64,000 nucleotides of DNA, taken from Spongiibacteraceae bacterium UBA5047. Lineage in GTDB: Bacteria > Pseudomonadota > Gammaproteobacteria > Pseudomonadales > Spongiibacteraceae. The notes below the pieces were generated by a model. It saw only the letters and a list, made by a program, of their open reading frames with translations. It ran no database searches and was not told the origin of the DNA. The stretch lies in contig DIBR01000034.1 of the NCBI GenBank assembly GCA_002415025.1, forward strand, positions 201,079-265,078. Direction: 5' to 3'. Made by a program: the position numbers and the translations under genes. Positions 52,388 to 61,010 of the stretch are shown here, one piece after another; the stretch's first letter is position 1, and every line of letters begins with the position of its first letter.

Positions 52388-53796
52388 CAATAGCCCGGAT
52401 CGTCGGCGTACCCGCCAAAGGCCAAATTCTCAAAGCGGGTATGTTTGCCGATAAAAGTCAGACGCGCCGTGCCGATCGGGCCGTTTCGCTGCTTGCCTAT
52501 AATAATTTCAGCAACCCCTTTTTGATCGGTTTCTTCGTTGTAGACCTCTTCACGGTAGATGAACATGATGACGTCAGCATCCTGCTCGATCGCACCTGAT
52601 TCCCGCAAGTCCGAGTTAACCGGGCGCTTGTTGGGCCTCTGCTCCAGCGCGCGGTTAAGCTGCGACAGGGCGACCACCGGGCAGTTGAATTCCTTGGCAA
52701 TACCTTTCAGGGAGCGCGAAATCTCCGAAATTTCTGCCGTTCGCCCCTCGCCACTGCGCCCGGCCACCTGCATTAGCTGAAGGTAGTCGATCATGATCAT
52801 CGACAACTCGCCGTGTTCCCGCACCAGCTTGCGGGCGCGAGAGCGTACTTCCGTGGGAGTTAGCGCCGGCGTGTCATCAATAAAGAGGGGGCGGTCCTTG
52901 AGCTTGTTGACCGCAGCGCTAAGCTTGGGCCAGTCTTCCTGATCTAGCTTGCCGGTTCTGACCTTGGTCTGGTCAATGCGGCCGACCGAAGACAGCATCC
53001 GCATCATCAACTGATCTGCAGGCATCTCCATACTGAACACCAGCGCCGGTCTGTCATCGGCCAGAATGGCATTCTCGACCAAGTTCATCGCGAAGGTGGT
53101 TTTACCCATCGAGGGGCGCGCGGCAACGATGACCAGATCAGACTTCTGCAAGCCTGAGGTCATATCATCAAGGTCGGTAAAACCGGTGCTGACGCCGGTT
53201 AGCGAGGAGCCACTGCGAAACAGTTCATCAATGCGCTCAACGGCTTTGCCCAGCAGAGGGTTTACCGCCTGAGGGCCACCGGCCTTGGGGCGGTCCTCGC
53301 TGATCTGCATGATATCGCGCTCTGCGGCATCCAGCAGGTCGGCGCTATTGCGCCCTTCCGGGTGAAAGCCGCTATCGGCGATTTTCTGGGCAGCTTCAAT
53401 CAGTGAGCGCAGTGTCGCCCGTTCGCGCACAACATCGGCGTAGGCCCGTATATTGGCCACCGCCGGAGTATTGGCCGCCAGCTCGGCGAGATAGGCGATG
53501 CCGCCAACGTTATCGAGCTGCGCACTTTTATCGAGCACTTCAGCCAGAGTGACCACATCGATGGGTTGATCCTGCTCCACCAGCGCCGCCATAGCCCCGT
53601 ATATGTGACGGTGGCGTGGCTGGAAAAAATCGGCCTCATTCAGCAGGTCGGCAACGGTATCCCAGACCTCCCCCCGAATCAGCAGGCCGCCCAGCACAGA
53701 CTGTTCCGCCTCCAGAGAATGGGGAGGCAGTTTCAGGGTAGCTATGTCAATATCGTCAAACGGCGGCGGTGCGTCGTCGTAGGGTTCGCTTTGCAT
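52387..53796 (-). CDS. dnaB: Replicative DNA helicase DnaB
   Basis: This 469-residue hexameric helicase has the N-terminal helical domain starting LKLPPHSLEAEQSVLGGLL and a RecA-like C-terminal motor with Walker A ARPSMGKTTFAMN (about 230-242), Walker B SMIMIDYLQLM, and VVALSQLNRALEQRPNKRPVNSDLRESGAIEQDADV. No intein interrupts it. It is separated from rplI by a strong terminator, so it should have its own promoter; a CATAAT hexamer lies only about 10 bases before the ATG and no ribosome site is obvious. Confidence 0.97.
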   Translation of the reverse strand: MQSEPYDDAPPPFDDIDIATLKLPPHSLEAEQSVLGGLLIRGEVWDTVADLLNEADFFQPRHRHIYGAMAALVEQDQPIDVVTLAEVLDKSAQLDNVGGIAYLAELAANTPAVANIRAYADVVRERATLRSLIEAAQKIADSGFHPEGRNSADLLDAAERDIMQISEDRPKAGGPQAVNPLLGKAVERIDELFRSGSSLTGVSTGFTDLDDMTSGLQKSDLVIVAARPSMGKTTFAMNLVENAILADDRPALVFSMEMPADQLMMRMLSSVGRIDQTKVRTGKLDQEDWPKLSAAVNKLKDRPLFIDDTPALTPTEVRSRARKLVREHGELSMIMIDYLQLMQVAGRSGEGRTAEISEISRSLKGIAKEFNCPVVALSQLNRALEQRPNKRPVNSDLRESGAIEQDADVIMFIYREEVYNEETDQKGVAEIIIGKQRNGPIGTARLTFIGKHTRFENLAFGGYADDPGY

Positions 53797-53845
53797 ATCG
53801 CTTTATTATGCGCGTAAGGCCGGCCATTGTGGGGTATCTACCCGC

Positions 53846-53877
53846 AAAAAAAAAGCATCCGCTAAACGGATGCTTTC
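53846..53877 (-). terminator. Intrinsic terminator after rplI
   Basis: On the minus strand GCATCCG and CGGATGC form a 7-bp stem, extended by A-T pairs, with a 5-base loop, followed by a run of nine T. It ends the rpsF-rpsR-rplI transcript before dnaB. A-runs and T-runs on both sides might let it also work on the other strand. Confidence 0.85.
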
Positions 53878-53935
53878 ATATTTGAGCGCAAGCCCCCGTA
53901 TCAGCAGGGAAAGCAGCTACTCTTTACTCGGAGTC

Positions 53936-54385
53936 TTACTCGGGAACGACCGACAACTTAATGCTGACAGTCACCTCAGGGTGCAGTTTGAGGTCAATGT
54001 CATACTCGCCGACTTCGCGAATAACGCCCACTGACAACAAGACTTCGCTTTTCACAACTTCTGTGCCACTGGCCTTGGACACGGCCTCGGCAATGTCACG
54101 GGTACCAATCGAACCAAACAGCTTGCCCTCTTCACCGGCATTGGCTTCAATCGTTACAACCAGCTCGTTCAGAGCTTCGGCACGCTTCTCGGCGGCGGCC
54201 TGCTTCTCGGCAGCGGCGGCTTCCAGCTCTGCGCGACGCTGCTCAAATTCGGCAACATTGGCTGCAGTAGCAGGAACGGCTTTACCAAACGGGATCAGGA
54301 AATTTCGGCCGTAACCAGATTTCACATTGACCTGGTCGCCCAGCTCACCCAGTTTACCTACGTTTTCCAGCAATATAACTTGCAT
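53936..54385 (-). CDS. rplI: Ribosomal protein bL9
   Basis: This 149-residue large-subunit protein has the universal N-terminal MQVILLENVGKLGELGDQVNVKSGYGRNFLIP domain, a long connecting helix rich in Ala/Glu (about 40-80) and a C-terminal rRNA-binding domain (LFGSIGTRDIAEAV). It is the last gene of the rpsF-rpsR operon, with the terminator downstream. Confidence 0.98.
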   Translation of the reverse strand: MQVILLENVGKLGELGDQVNVKSGYGRNFLIPFGKAVPATAANVAEFEQRRAELEAAAAEKQAAAEKRAEALNELVVTIEANAGEEGKLFGSIGTRDIAEAVSKASGTEVVKSEVLLSVGVIREVGEYDIDLKLHPEVTVSIKLSVVPE

Positions 54386-54406
54386 GATTTCATCCTCTGT
54401 TCGCGC

Positions 54407-55258
54407 CTACTCACCCACCTTGGGGGCAGGCAAACGCTTTCTCACATCAATAAAACTGTCTATAACCGCGAGCATTTGAACCAGCCAGCGCAGGGGCATC
54501 AAAAACACCCACAACACGTAAAAAACCACCAGCCAGCTCTGAGCCAGGCGATACCTGTCGACTATTGCATGCACCAGACCGATACCTGCAAAAGTCAACG
54601 GCATTTGCAAAACCAGCATCCAGTTGCGCCAGCTCTCGCTGGCGCCGAGCAGCAGCATACCAACAACCAGCGCCACTACCAGCGCCCGATCAAGGCGCAT
54701 CGCATGAAATTCACTGCGAAGTCCGCCCGGCTGATACAGCTGTGCCTGCCACCAGCGCCCCAGCAACAAACTGAGCGCCACGGTATAGGCGTTAATAACG
54801 CCAATCAGGCCTGCCACATCAGCAACCGACATGGCTTGCAGTGCCAGCTCCGGGTTCTGCGATCGCATTTGGGTTATCACCTGCGACAACAAATCGGCAA
54901 TCTGCTGGGTTTGGGCAACAGCAACCGTGTTCATCAGCACCGCCAGCCCTAGGCCCGCAACACTAATAACCGCCAAGGCCACCGGCCATGAGCCTGTAGC
55001 TCGAAGGCAACTTGCTCCCAGATACACGCCAACAATGGCTGTAATTGGCCCGAGGTCGGAAGCGCCGAGGGCGATAACCGCCGCCGGCAACAATGCCCAA
55101 ATCAGGACATAGCCACCCTGACTGGCGCCCTTTCTCAGTGTGACCAAGGCTATCGCAGCCGCACCAATCCAGGCAAAAAACACCGTACCCACGCTTAACA
55201 CAGACACAGCTACCGCCTGTGTGCGCCCTCTCATGATAAATTCCGCCAGAGTGCGCAT
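54407..55258 (-). CDS. Polytopic membrane protein between rpsR and rplI
   Basis: This 283-residue protein has about seven or eight hydrophobic segments, a hydrophilic loop with TQQIADLLSQVITQMRSQNPELALQAMSV (about 125-155) and a basic C-terminus (FIDVRKRLPAPKVGE). It occupies the position where Pseudomonas and relatives carry an uncharacterised membrane protein inside the S6-S18-L9 operon; some such proteins are labelled DUF2232/YybS-like. Function is unknown. The ATG may alternatively be at MRGRTQAVAV. It should be cotranscribed with the ribosomal genes. Confidence 0.75.
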   Translation of the reverse strand: MRTLAEFIMRGRTQAVAVSVLSVGTVFFAWIGAAAIALVTLRKGASQGGYVLIWALLPAAVIALGASDLGPITAIVGVYLGASCLRATGSWPVALAVISVAGLGLAVLMNTVAVAQTQQIADLLSQVITQMRSQNPELALQAMSVADVAGLIGVINAYTVALSLLLGRWWQAQLYQPGGLRSEFHAMRLDRALVVALVVGMLLLGASESWRNWMLVLQMPLTFAGIGLVHAIVDRYRLAQSWLVVFYVLWVFLMPLRWLVQMLAVIDSFIDVRKRLPAPKVGE

Positions 55259-55279
55259 GGGTACTACAACTGCTGCCGT

Positions 55280-55507
55280 TTACTGATGGCTATCAGTGTA
55301 AGGCAGCAAAGCCAGAAAACGCGCACGCTTTACAGCTGTAGCGAGCTGGCGCTGATACTTGGCTTTGGTTCCGGTAATACGGCTCGGAACAATCTTGCCA
55401 GTTTCAGAAATGTAGGCTTTCAGGGTTTCCAGATCCTTGTAATCAATCTGTTGAACGCCTTCTGCGGTAAAGCGGCAAAACTTACGACGACGGAAAAAAC
55501 GTGCCAT
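55280..55507 (-). CDS. rpsR: Ribosomal protein bS18
   Basis: This 75-residue small-subunit protein starts MARFFRRRKFCRFTAEGVQQIDYKDLETLKAYISETGKIVPSRITG, the standard bS18 sequence, with a Cys in the N-terminus. It forms a heterodimer with bS6, and that complex represses the operon through its leader. It is 25 bases downstream of rpsF. Confidence 0.98.
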   Translation of the reverse strand: MARFFRRRKFCRFTAEGVQQIDYKDLETLKAYISETGKIVPSRITGTKAKYQRQLATAVKRARFLALLPYTDSHQ

Positions 55508-55532
55508 GTTGACTCTCCAATACTATCCGCGA

Positions 55533-55973
55533 TTAATCTTCGGCGTTAGCCGTTGCTTTTTCGTTCTCAGAAGAATCGTCATCTGAGCTGCTTGAATCGT
55601 CGCTATCATCACGGCGAGGGCGATCGCTGCGGCCACGACGGTCACGGCTTTCTTTCTCGGCTTTCATGATGGGCGATTCTTCAGTCACGGATTCATCGCA
55701 ACGGATAATCAGGTCACGCAGAATAGCGTCGTTAAAACGGAAGTTGGTGCGCAATTCTTCCATGGCCTCACCGGATGCTTCAACATTCATCAGCACGTAG
55801 TGGGCTTTATGGATTTTTTCGATTGGGTAGGCCAGTTGACGGCGGCCCCAGTCTTCGAGGCGGTGAACCTTGCCACCGTCTTTTTCGATAGCCTGGGTAT
55901 AACGCTCGATCATACCCGGAACCTGTTCGCTCTGATCCGGGTGGACCATGAACACGATCTCATAGTGACGCAT
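55533..55973 (-). CDS. rpsF: Ribosomal protein bS6 with charged C-terminal tail
   Basis: This bS6 has the conserved core MRHYEIVFMVHPDQSEQVPGMIERY...HRLEDWGRRQLAYPIEKIHKAHYVLMNVEA. After residue about 103 comes a long low-complexity tail: first Arg/Asp-rich (RDRRGRSDRPRRDDSDDSSSS), then acidic to the end. In E. coli the acidic bS6 tail is glutamylated by RimK; this tail is longer and mixed-charge. The start MRHYEI is chosen because AAGGAG is six bases before it. Confidence 0.96.
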   Translation of the reverse strand: MRHYEIVFMVHPDQSEQVPGMIERYTQAIEKDGGKVHRLEDWGRRQLAYPIEKIHKAHYVLMNVEASGEAMEELRTNFRFNDAILRDLIIRCDESVTEESPIMKAEKESRDRRGRSDRPRRDDSDDSSSSDDDSSENEKATANAED

Positions 55974-55995
55974 ATGCATCTCCTTATGGGTTAAA

Positions 55996-56017
55996 GCCAC
56001 CCGTCATGCGGTGTGGC
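55996..56017 (-). promoter_or_regulatory. S6:S18 binding stem-loop in the rpsF leader (candidate)
   Basis: The transcript can form GCCAC/GTGGC with an internal CCG beside the stem and a small apical CATGA loop, just before the ribosome site of rpsF. A CCG bulge in a hairpin before rpsF is the known element by which bS6-bS18 represses its own operon in many bacteria. Confidence 0.55.
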
Positions 56018-56069
56018 AAGGAGGCCAACTGCAGAAAGTCCACAGCTGACGGAAAATTCAAGAGGGCGG

Positions 56070-56098
56070 ATTTTAGGCAAGTGCGCCGCCGTATGCAA
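56070..56098 (-). promoter_or_regulatory. Predicted promoter of the rpsF operon
   Basis: On the minus strand TTGCAT and TAAAAT are exactly 17 bases apart (4/6 and 5/6), followed by a GC-rich start region (CCGCCC), as usual for stringently controlled ribosomal operons. The leader would be about 90 bases. Confidence 0.7.
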
Positions 56099-56150
56099 GC
56101 CATATCGCGCAAAATTTAGCCATTGGCCCGCAACTTAGAAGCGAATTGGG

Positions 56151-56888
56151 CTAACGACGCTGACGCACCACCTCAAACAACACCACTCCGGTCGCCACTG
56201 ATACGTTCAGGCTGCTTACCGCACCGGCCATGGGCAATTTCGCCAGATAATCGCAGTTTTCACGGGTGAGGCGTCGCAACCCGGCACCTTCTGCACCCAT
56301 TACAATGGCTATAGGGCCTCTGAGGTCAACATCGTAGAGGCTTTGCTCGGCTTCGCCTGCCAGCCCGACCAACCACACCCCGGCCTCCTGCAGCTGCTTT
56401 AGCGTGCGCGCGAGGTTGGTTACCGCCACGAACGGCACCGTTTCTGCAGCTCCGCAGGCCACCTTGCGCACGGTCGCATTCAAACTTGCAGATTTATCTT
56501 TGGGCGCTATCACCAGACCAACACCGCTGGCATCGGCACTGCGCAGGCAAGCACCTAAATTATGCGGGTCGGTTACCCCGTCCAGCACCAGAATCAATGC
56601 GGGCGGCGCCAACTGTGCCAGCAGCTCCGGCAACTGCTTTTCACTGTAGCTCGATTCGCGCTCGGATACCTGGGCTACAACGCCCTGATGGCGCCCACCC
56701 GCCGCCAGCGCATCGAGCTTTTCCCGCGGCACAATCTGCAAACTCAACCCGGCGTTTTCAATTTGCGCTATCAGTTGCTGCAGACGCTTGTCTTGCCTTC
56801 CCTGCTGCACCAGCAACAATTCGATATCGGCGGCGCGCCGCTCCAGCAGGCTCTGCACGGCATGCAGCCCGTATACCTGATCAGACAT
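56151..56888 (-). CDS. rlmB: 23S rRNA (guanosine-2251 2'-O)-methyltransferase RlmB
   Basis: This 245-residue SPOUT methyltransferase has an N-terminal substrate-binding domain beginning VYGLHAVQSLLERR, then the SPOUT knot motifs VLDGVTDPHNLGACLRSADASGVGLVI, IVMGAEGAGLRRLTRENCD and SLNVSVATGVVLFE. It methylates G2251 in the ribosomal P-loop. The start at MSDQVYGL fits homologues. It follows rnr by 48 bases, the usual order. Confidence 0.95.
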   Translation of the reverse strand: MSDQVYGLHAVQSLLERRAADIELLLVQQGRQDKRLQQLIAQIENAGLSLQIVPREKLDALAAGGRHQGVVAQVSERESSYSEKQLPELLAQLAPPALILVLDGVTDPHNLGACLRSADASGVGLVIAPKDKSASLNATVRKVACGAAETVPFVAVTNLARTLKQLQEAGVWLVGLAGEAEQSLYDVDLRGPIAIVMGAEGAGLRRLTRENCDYLAKLPMAGAVSSLNVSVATGVVLFEVVRQRR

Positions 56889-56936
56889 TGTGAGTACTCT
56901 CAATAAATTGGCGGGCCAAATGGCCAGGCGGACCGG

Positions 56937-59348
56937 CTATTTGCGTTTGCGTGTCGCCGGCTTGCCGCCCTTGCCGCCACCGGAGCGCCGCCCTTTCGGG
57001 CTGCGCCTGCGAGGCTTTTTCTCTTCATCAAACTGACCCCGAGCGATTTTTTCGCGCTGGGTGATCTTACGCGCCTTGCCACTGGCACTTTTGCCCGCCG
57101 CGATGATGCCCAAGTCTACTTTACGATCTTCAACGTTGACCTTGAGTATCTGCACAGTCACCGTATCGCCCAAAGCAAAGATATCCCGGTTGCGCTCCCC
57201 AACCAAACGCTGCTTGGCCTGATCAAACTGATAAAAGTCCTTGCCCAACGCGCTAATATGCACGAGGCCTTCCATATACAGAGGCCGCATTTCAGCGAAA
57301 AACCCGAAGCCGGTAACCGCTGTGATTACCGCTTCAAAGGTCTCGCCAACTTTGTCCTGCAAAAACTCACACTTGAGCCAGGCCATAACATCACGGCTGG
57401 CATCGTCCGCCCGGCGCTCGGCCATTGAGCAATGCTCACCCAGAGCCACCATGGCGCCAGTATCGTAGGGGTAGATTTTTTCCTTCGGCAGAGGCTTGGC
57501 ATCCGCTTGTGGCCGGAGATTTTTGGCCGGCTTCTGCCCGGGCAGGAAATGTCTCAGCAGGGCCTTCGAGGGCTTCTGGTTTCTGAGCATATAGCGGATA
57601 CAGCGGTGCACCAACAAATCAGGGTAGCGCCGTATAGGCGAGGTAAAATGTGCATATGCCGGATAATGAAGCCCGAAGTGACCGTCGTTATCCGGCTGAT
57701 ACATCGCCTGTTTGAGCGAGCGCAACAGCATCACCTGAATTACGCCCGCATCCGGACGGTCAGAGATACCCGACAACAGTGATTGATAATCACCGGGCTC
57801 AGGGCTCTCACCGCCGCTTAAATTCAAACCGAGTTCGCCGAGGTAGGAACGCAGGTTTTCCAGCTTTTCGCCGGTCGGACCGCTGTGCACCCGGTAGAGC
57901 GCGGGCAAGCCCGAGCTTTCCAGCAATCTGGCGGTGGCGACGTTTGCACAAAGCATACACTCTTCAATGATCTTGTGAGCGTCATTGCGCACCACGGGGA
58001 CAATCGCCTCAATGCGGTGCTGTTCGTCATACAGCACACGGGTTTCAACCGTTTCAAAATCGATCGCGCCGCGCTTGTCGCGCGCACTGCGAAGAGCCTT
58101 GTAGACCGCATGCAAATTTTTCAGCTGCGGCATAAAGCCGCTTCGCTTTGTTTTCAAGGCCTCGTCCGCTTCCCCATTGAGCAGCGCTGCCACGTCGTTG
58201 TATGTGAAACGCGCATGAGAACGCATTACACCCTCATAAAATTGATACCCGCTCAATTTGCCCGAATCGCTGATCGTCATCTCGCAGACCATACACAGGC
58301 GGTCCACTTCCGGCTTCAATGAGCACAAGCCGTTGGACAAGGTCTCCGGCAGCATCGGCACCACCCGGTCAGGAAAATATACCGAGGTCGCCCGGCTCTG
58401 TGCCTCGGCATCCAAAGCCGAGCCTATCTGAACGTAGTGGGACACATCGGCGATAGCAACCCACAGACGCCAACCCCCGGACTTTTTCGGCTCGCAGAGC
58501 ACCGCATCGTCAAAATCGCGGGCATCTTCACCATCAATGGTTACCAACGGCAGTTTGCGCAGGTCCACCCGGGCCAGTTTGTCCGCGTCACCGGGTTCGG
58601 CGGCAAATTTGCGGGCTTCCCGCTCAACTTCTTCAGGCCATTCATGGGGGATATCGTTCTGCCGAATAGCCACCTCAGTAGCAACACCCGGGCGATTTAT
58701 ATCTCCCAACACCTCAACCACACGGCCCGCAGGCGGACGCTTGGGGCCCGGTTGCCGGGTAATTGCCACCGTCAAATAATCGCCAACCACAGGCTGGGTG
58801 CCACCAAGATCCTCCAGCTGAACAACGTGGTTCAACTTGCCTTCGGTAACAACGAACGGCTTTCCGTCATCCGTGTCATAACGCCCGACAATCTGCTGAG
58901 TGTTTCGCTCAAGCACCTTTAAAATCGTTCCCGATAGCCGCCCGCGCTTTTCCACACCGTCAACGACCACCGACACCCGGTCACCATCAAAGACTTGCTG
59001 CATTTGCCAATGCGACAGAAAGATGTCGCCCTGATCGGGCAGCAGCACAAAGCCGTAACCGTCCTTACTCGCCTGCACCAGGCCTTCGAACACCTCGGCT
59101 GTAGAGATTTCCAGCCGCCCCGACTTGCCCGAACTCAGCTGCCGGTCACGCAACATCGCACGCACGCGCCGCCGCAGAGCTTCTGCAGCCTCATCCCCCT
59201 CCAGGCCCAGCGCCTTCCCCAGCTGGGCTTCGGTCAGGGGCTTTTTCTCCAGAACAGACAGTATGAATTCACGGCTGGGAATGGGGTTGTCATAGCGCGA
59301 CGATTCGCGTTCGGCGTGTGGATCATTGGACGGGCGGCGTTTTGCCAT
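56937..59348 (-). CDS. rnr: Ribonuclease R
   Basis: This 803-residue processive 3'-5' exoribonuclease has an N-terminal winged helix (FILSVLEKKPLTEAQLGKALGL), cold-shock domains, and a catalytic RNB domain with the Asp cluster in DGEDARDFDDAVLCEPKK (about 278-295). An S1 domain follows (VGETFEAVITAVTGFGFFAEM), and the chain ends in a Lys/Arg/Gly-rich tail used for RNA and ribosome contacts. It degrades structured RNA and takes part in tRNA/rRNA quality control. It is first in the rnr-rlmB pair. Confidence 0.97.
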   Translation of the reverse strand: MAKRRPSNDPHAERESSRYDNPIPSREFILSVLEKKPLTEAQLGKALGLEGDEAAEALRRRVRAMLRDRQLSSGKSGRLEISTAEVFEGLVQASKDGYGFVLLPDQGDIFLSHWQMQQVFDGDRVSVVVDGVEKRGRLSGTILKVLERNTQQIVGRYDTDDGKPFVVTEGKLNHVVQLEDLGGTQPVVGDYLTVAITRQPGPKRPPAGRVVEVLGDINRPGVATEVAIRQNDIPHEWPEEVEREARKFAAEPGDADKLARVDLRKLPLVTIDGEDARDFDDAVLCEPKKSGGWRLWVAIADVSHYVQIGSALDAEAQSRATSVYFPDRVVPMLPETLSNGLCSLKPEVDRLCMVCEMTISDSGKLSGYQFYEGVMRSHARFTYNDVAALLNGEADEALKTKRSGFMPQLKNLHAVYKALRSARDKRGAIDFETVETRVLYDEQHRIEAIVPVVRNDAHKIIEECMLCANVATARLLESSGLPALYRVHSGPTGEKLENLRSYLGELGLNLSGGESPEPGDYQSLLSGISDRPDAGVIQVMLLRSLKQAMYQPDNDGHFGLHYPAYAHFTSPIRRYPDLLVHRCIRYMLRNQKPSKALLRHFLPGQKPAKNLRPQADAKPLPKEKIYPYDTGAMVALGEHCSMAERRADDASRDVMAWLKCEFLQDKVGETFEAVITAVTGFGFFAEMRPLYMEGLVHISALGKDFYQFDQAKQRLVGERNRDIFALGDTVTVQILKVNVEDRKVDLGIIAAGKSASGKARKITQREKIARGQFDEEKKPRRRSPKGRRSGGGKGGKPATRKRK

Positions 59349-59430
59349 ATAAAAGTTAGAGCCTCTTTATTTACGAGTAACGAGATAAGGGCGAAATGCG
59401 CCTATCGTCACTGCATTATACGCACTGCCA

Positions 59431-59459
59431 TTGACAAAACACCCTCAGGTCAGTAAATT
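59431..59459 (+). promoter_or_regulatory. Promoter of the tRNA-Leu gene
   Basis: A perfect TTGACA and TAAATT are 17 bases apart, followed by a GCGCGCC discriminator typical of stable-RNA promoters under stringent control. The tRNA begins about 30 bases after the predicted start. Confidence 0.75.
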
Positions 59460-59496
59460 GCGCGCCTCAGGTCACATGACTCAAGAATTTCTCATC

Positions 59497-59584
59497 CGCC
59501 CAGGTGGTGAAATTGGTAGACACGCCAGCTTCAGGTGCTGGTCCTCGCAAGGGGGTGGAGGTTCAAGTCCTCTCCTGGGCACCA
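59497..59584 (+). tRNA. tRNA-Leu (anticodon CAG)
   Basis: The acceptor stem GCCCAGG pairs with CCTGGGC. The D arm contains AAATTGGTAGAC. The anticodon stem is CCAGC/GCTGG with loop TTCAGGT, so the anticodon is CAG (59532-59534), reading CUG. A long type II variable arm follows, then a T arm GGAGG-TTCAAGT-CCTCT and an encoded ACCA end. The 88-base length is right for tRNA-Leu. No terminator separates it from rhlE. Confidence 0.97.
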
Positions 59585-59667
59585 TAACTCTTCATACTAG
59601 AATGTCTCACTCAACAGCGCCCGAGGCATCCCGACCGACACCCGGTCCCCATCAGGATTCACTAAGC

Positions 59668-60987
59668 ATGTCATTTACCACGCTGGGCCTTTCTGCCCCG
59701 TTGCTTCAGGCTATTGCCGACAAAGGCTACGAAACTCCATCACCCATTCAAAGCAAAGCCATTCCGGCCATTCTCAAGGGCGGCGATGTGATGGCCGCAG
59801 CCCAGACCGGCACCGGCAAAACCGCCGGCTTCACCCTGCCCATTCTGGAACTATTGAAAGACGGCGAACCAGCCGGACCCAACAAAGCCCGCACCCTGAT
59901 ACTGACCCCTACCCGGGAACTCGCCGCCCAGGTGGCTCAGAGCGTTGCCGACTACGGCCGTCATCTCAACCTTCGCAGTGCGGTCGTTTTTGGTGGTGTG
60001 AAAATTAACCCGCAGATGATGGCGCTGAGAAAAGGCGTGGACGTGCTGATTGCCACCCCCGGCCGACTGCTGGACCTGTATCAGCAAAATGCGGTGCGCT
60101 TCGACAAGCTGGAAATTCTGGTACTGGATGAAGCCGACCGGATGCTGGATATGGGCTTTATCAACGACATCAAAAAAATTCTGGCGCTGCTGCCAAAACA
60201 GCGCCAGAACCTGTTGTTCTCAGCCACCTTCTCCGACGATATTCGCCGGCTGGCGAAAGGCATTATGAACAACGCCGAGGAAATTTCGGTCGCTACCGCC
60301 AATACCACCGCCGAGAATATCGAGCAATGGATTGTACCGGTCGACAAAAAGCGCAAGGCTGATCTGTTAATTGAACTGATCGTCGAGCGTCGCTGGCAAC
60401 AGGTTCTGGTATTTACCAAAACCAAACACGGTGCCAATAAACTGACCCGCAATCTTGAAGGCGCCGGTTTGAAGGCTGCCGCCATTCACGGCAACAAGAG
60501 CCAGGCCGCCCGCACCAAGGCGCTCGCAGGGTTCAAAAAAGGTGATATGCAGATATTGGTAGCAACTGATATCGCCGCGCGCGGTCTGGATATCAGCCAG
60601 CTGCCGCATGTGGTGAACTTTGATTTGCCCAATGTGGCTGAAGATTATGTTCACCGCATTGGTCGCACCGCTCGTGCAGGTGCATCGGGTGAGGCTGTTT
60701 CACTCGTGAGCGCCGACGAAGCCAAACAACTGGCTCAGGTGGAACGCCTGATCCAGAAAAACCTGCCGCGCAAACTGATCGACGGATTCGAGCCGGATCA
60801 CGACGTGCCTGACTCGCAATCCATTCGGCGCCCGCACCGCCCCAAGGTACAACCCAGATCGCAGGGCAATCGCGGTTCACAGAATTCCCGGGGGCAAAAT
60901 TCCGGCCCCGGCGGCAACGCGGCGGCAAACAAACCGCGTCGTCGCCGTCGAAAGCCTACAGCGTCAGGGTCAGGCAACGCCGGCTAA
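59668..60987 (+). CDS. rhlE: DEAD-box RNA helicase RhlE
   Basis: This 439-residue ATP-dependent RNA helicase has the Q motif YETPSPIQSKAIP, Walker A AQTGTGKTAGF, TPTREL, DEAD in LDEADRMLDMGF, SAT in FSATFSDD, and the C-terminal HRIGRTARAG. A basic Arg/Asn/Gly-rich tail closes it (about 375-439). The ATG at MSFTTLGLSAPLLQ is chosen; the frame stays open back through the tRNA, which is an artefact. It is convergent with ispH. Confidence 0.93.
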   Translation: MSFTTLGLSAPLLQAIADKGYETPSPIQSKAIPAILKGGDVMAAAQTGTGKTAGFTLPILELLKDGEPAGPNKARTLILTPTRELAAQVAQSVADYGRHLNLRSAVVFGGVKINPQMMALRKGVDVLIATPGRLLDLYQQNAVRFDKLEILVLDEADRMLDMGFINDIKKILALLPKQRQNLLFSATFSDDIRRLAKGIMNNAEEISVATANTTAENIEQWIVPVDKKRKADLLIELIVERRWQQVLVFTKTKHGANKLTRNLEGAGLKAAAIHGNKSQAARTKALAGFKKGDMQILVATDIAARGLDISQLPHVVNFDLPNVAEDYVHRIGRTARAGASGEAVSLVSADEAKQLAQVERLIQKNLPRKLIDGFEPDHDVPDSQSIRRPHRPKVQPRSQGNRGSQNSRGQNSGPGGNAAANKPRRRRRKPTASGSGNAG

Positions 60988-61010
60988 CAGCTCCGGCCGT
61001 CAGGAAGAAT

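Noticed and set aside
53797..53830. Leaderless dnaB promoter (CATAAT about 10 bases before ATG)
   Set aside because: No good -35 at proper spacing; left as a remark on dnaB only.
59431..59667. Long upstream extension of the rhlE frame
   Set aside because: It runs through a perfect tRNA-Leu gene and its promoter; the helicase starts at the later ATG.
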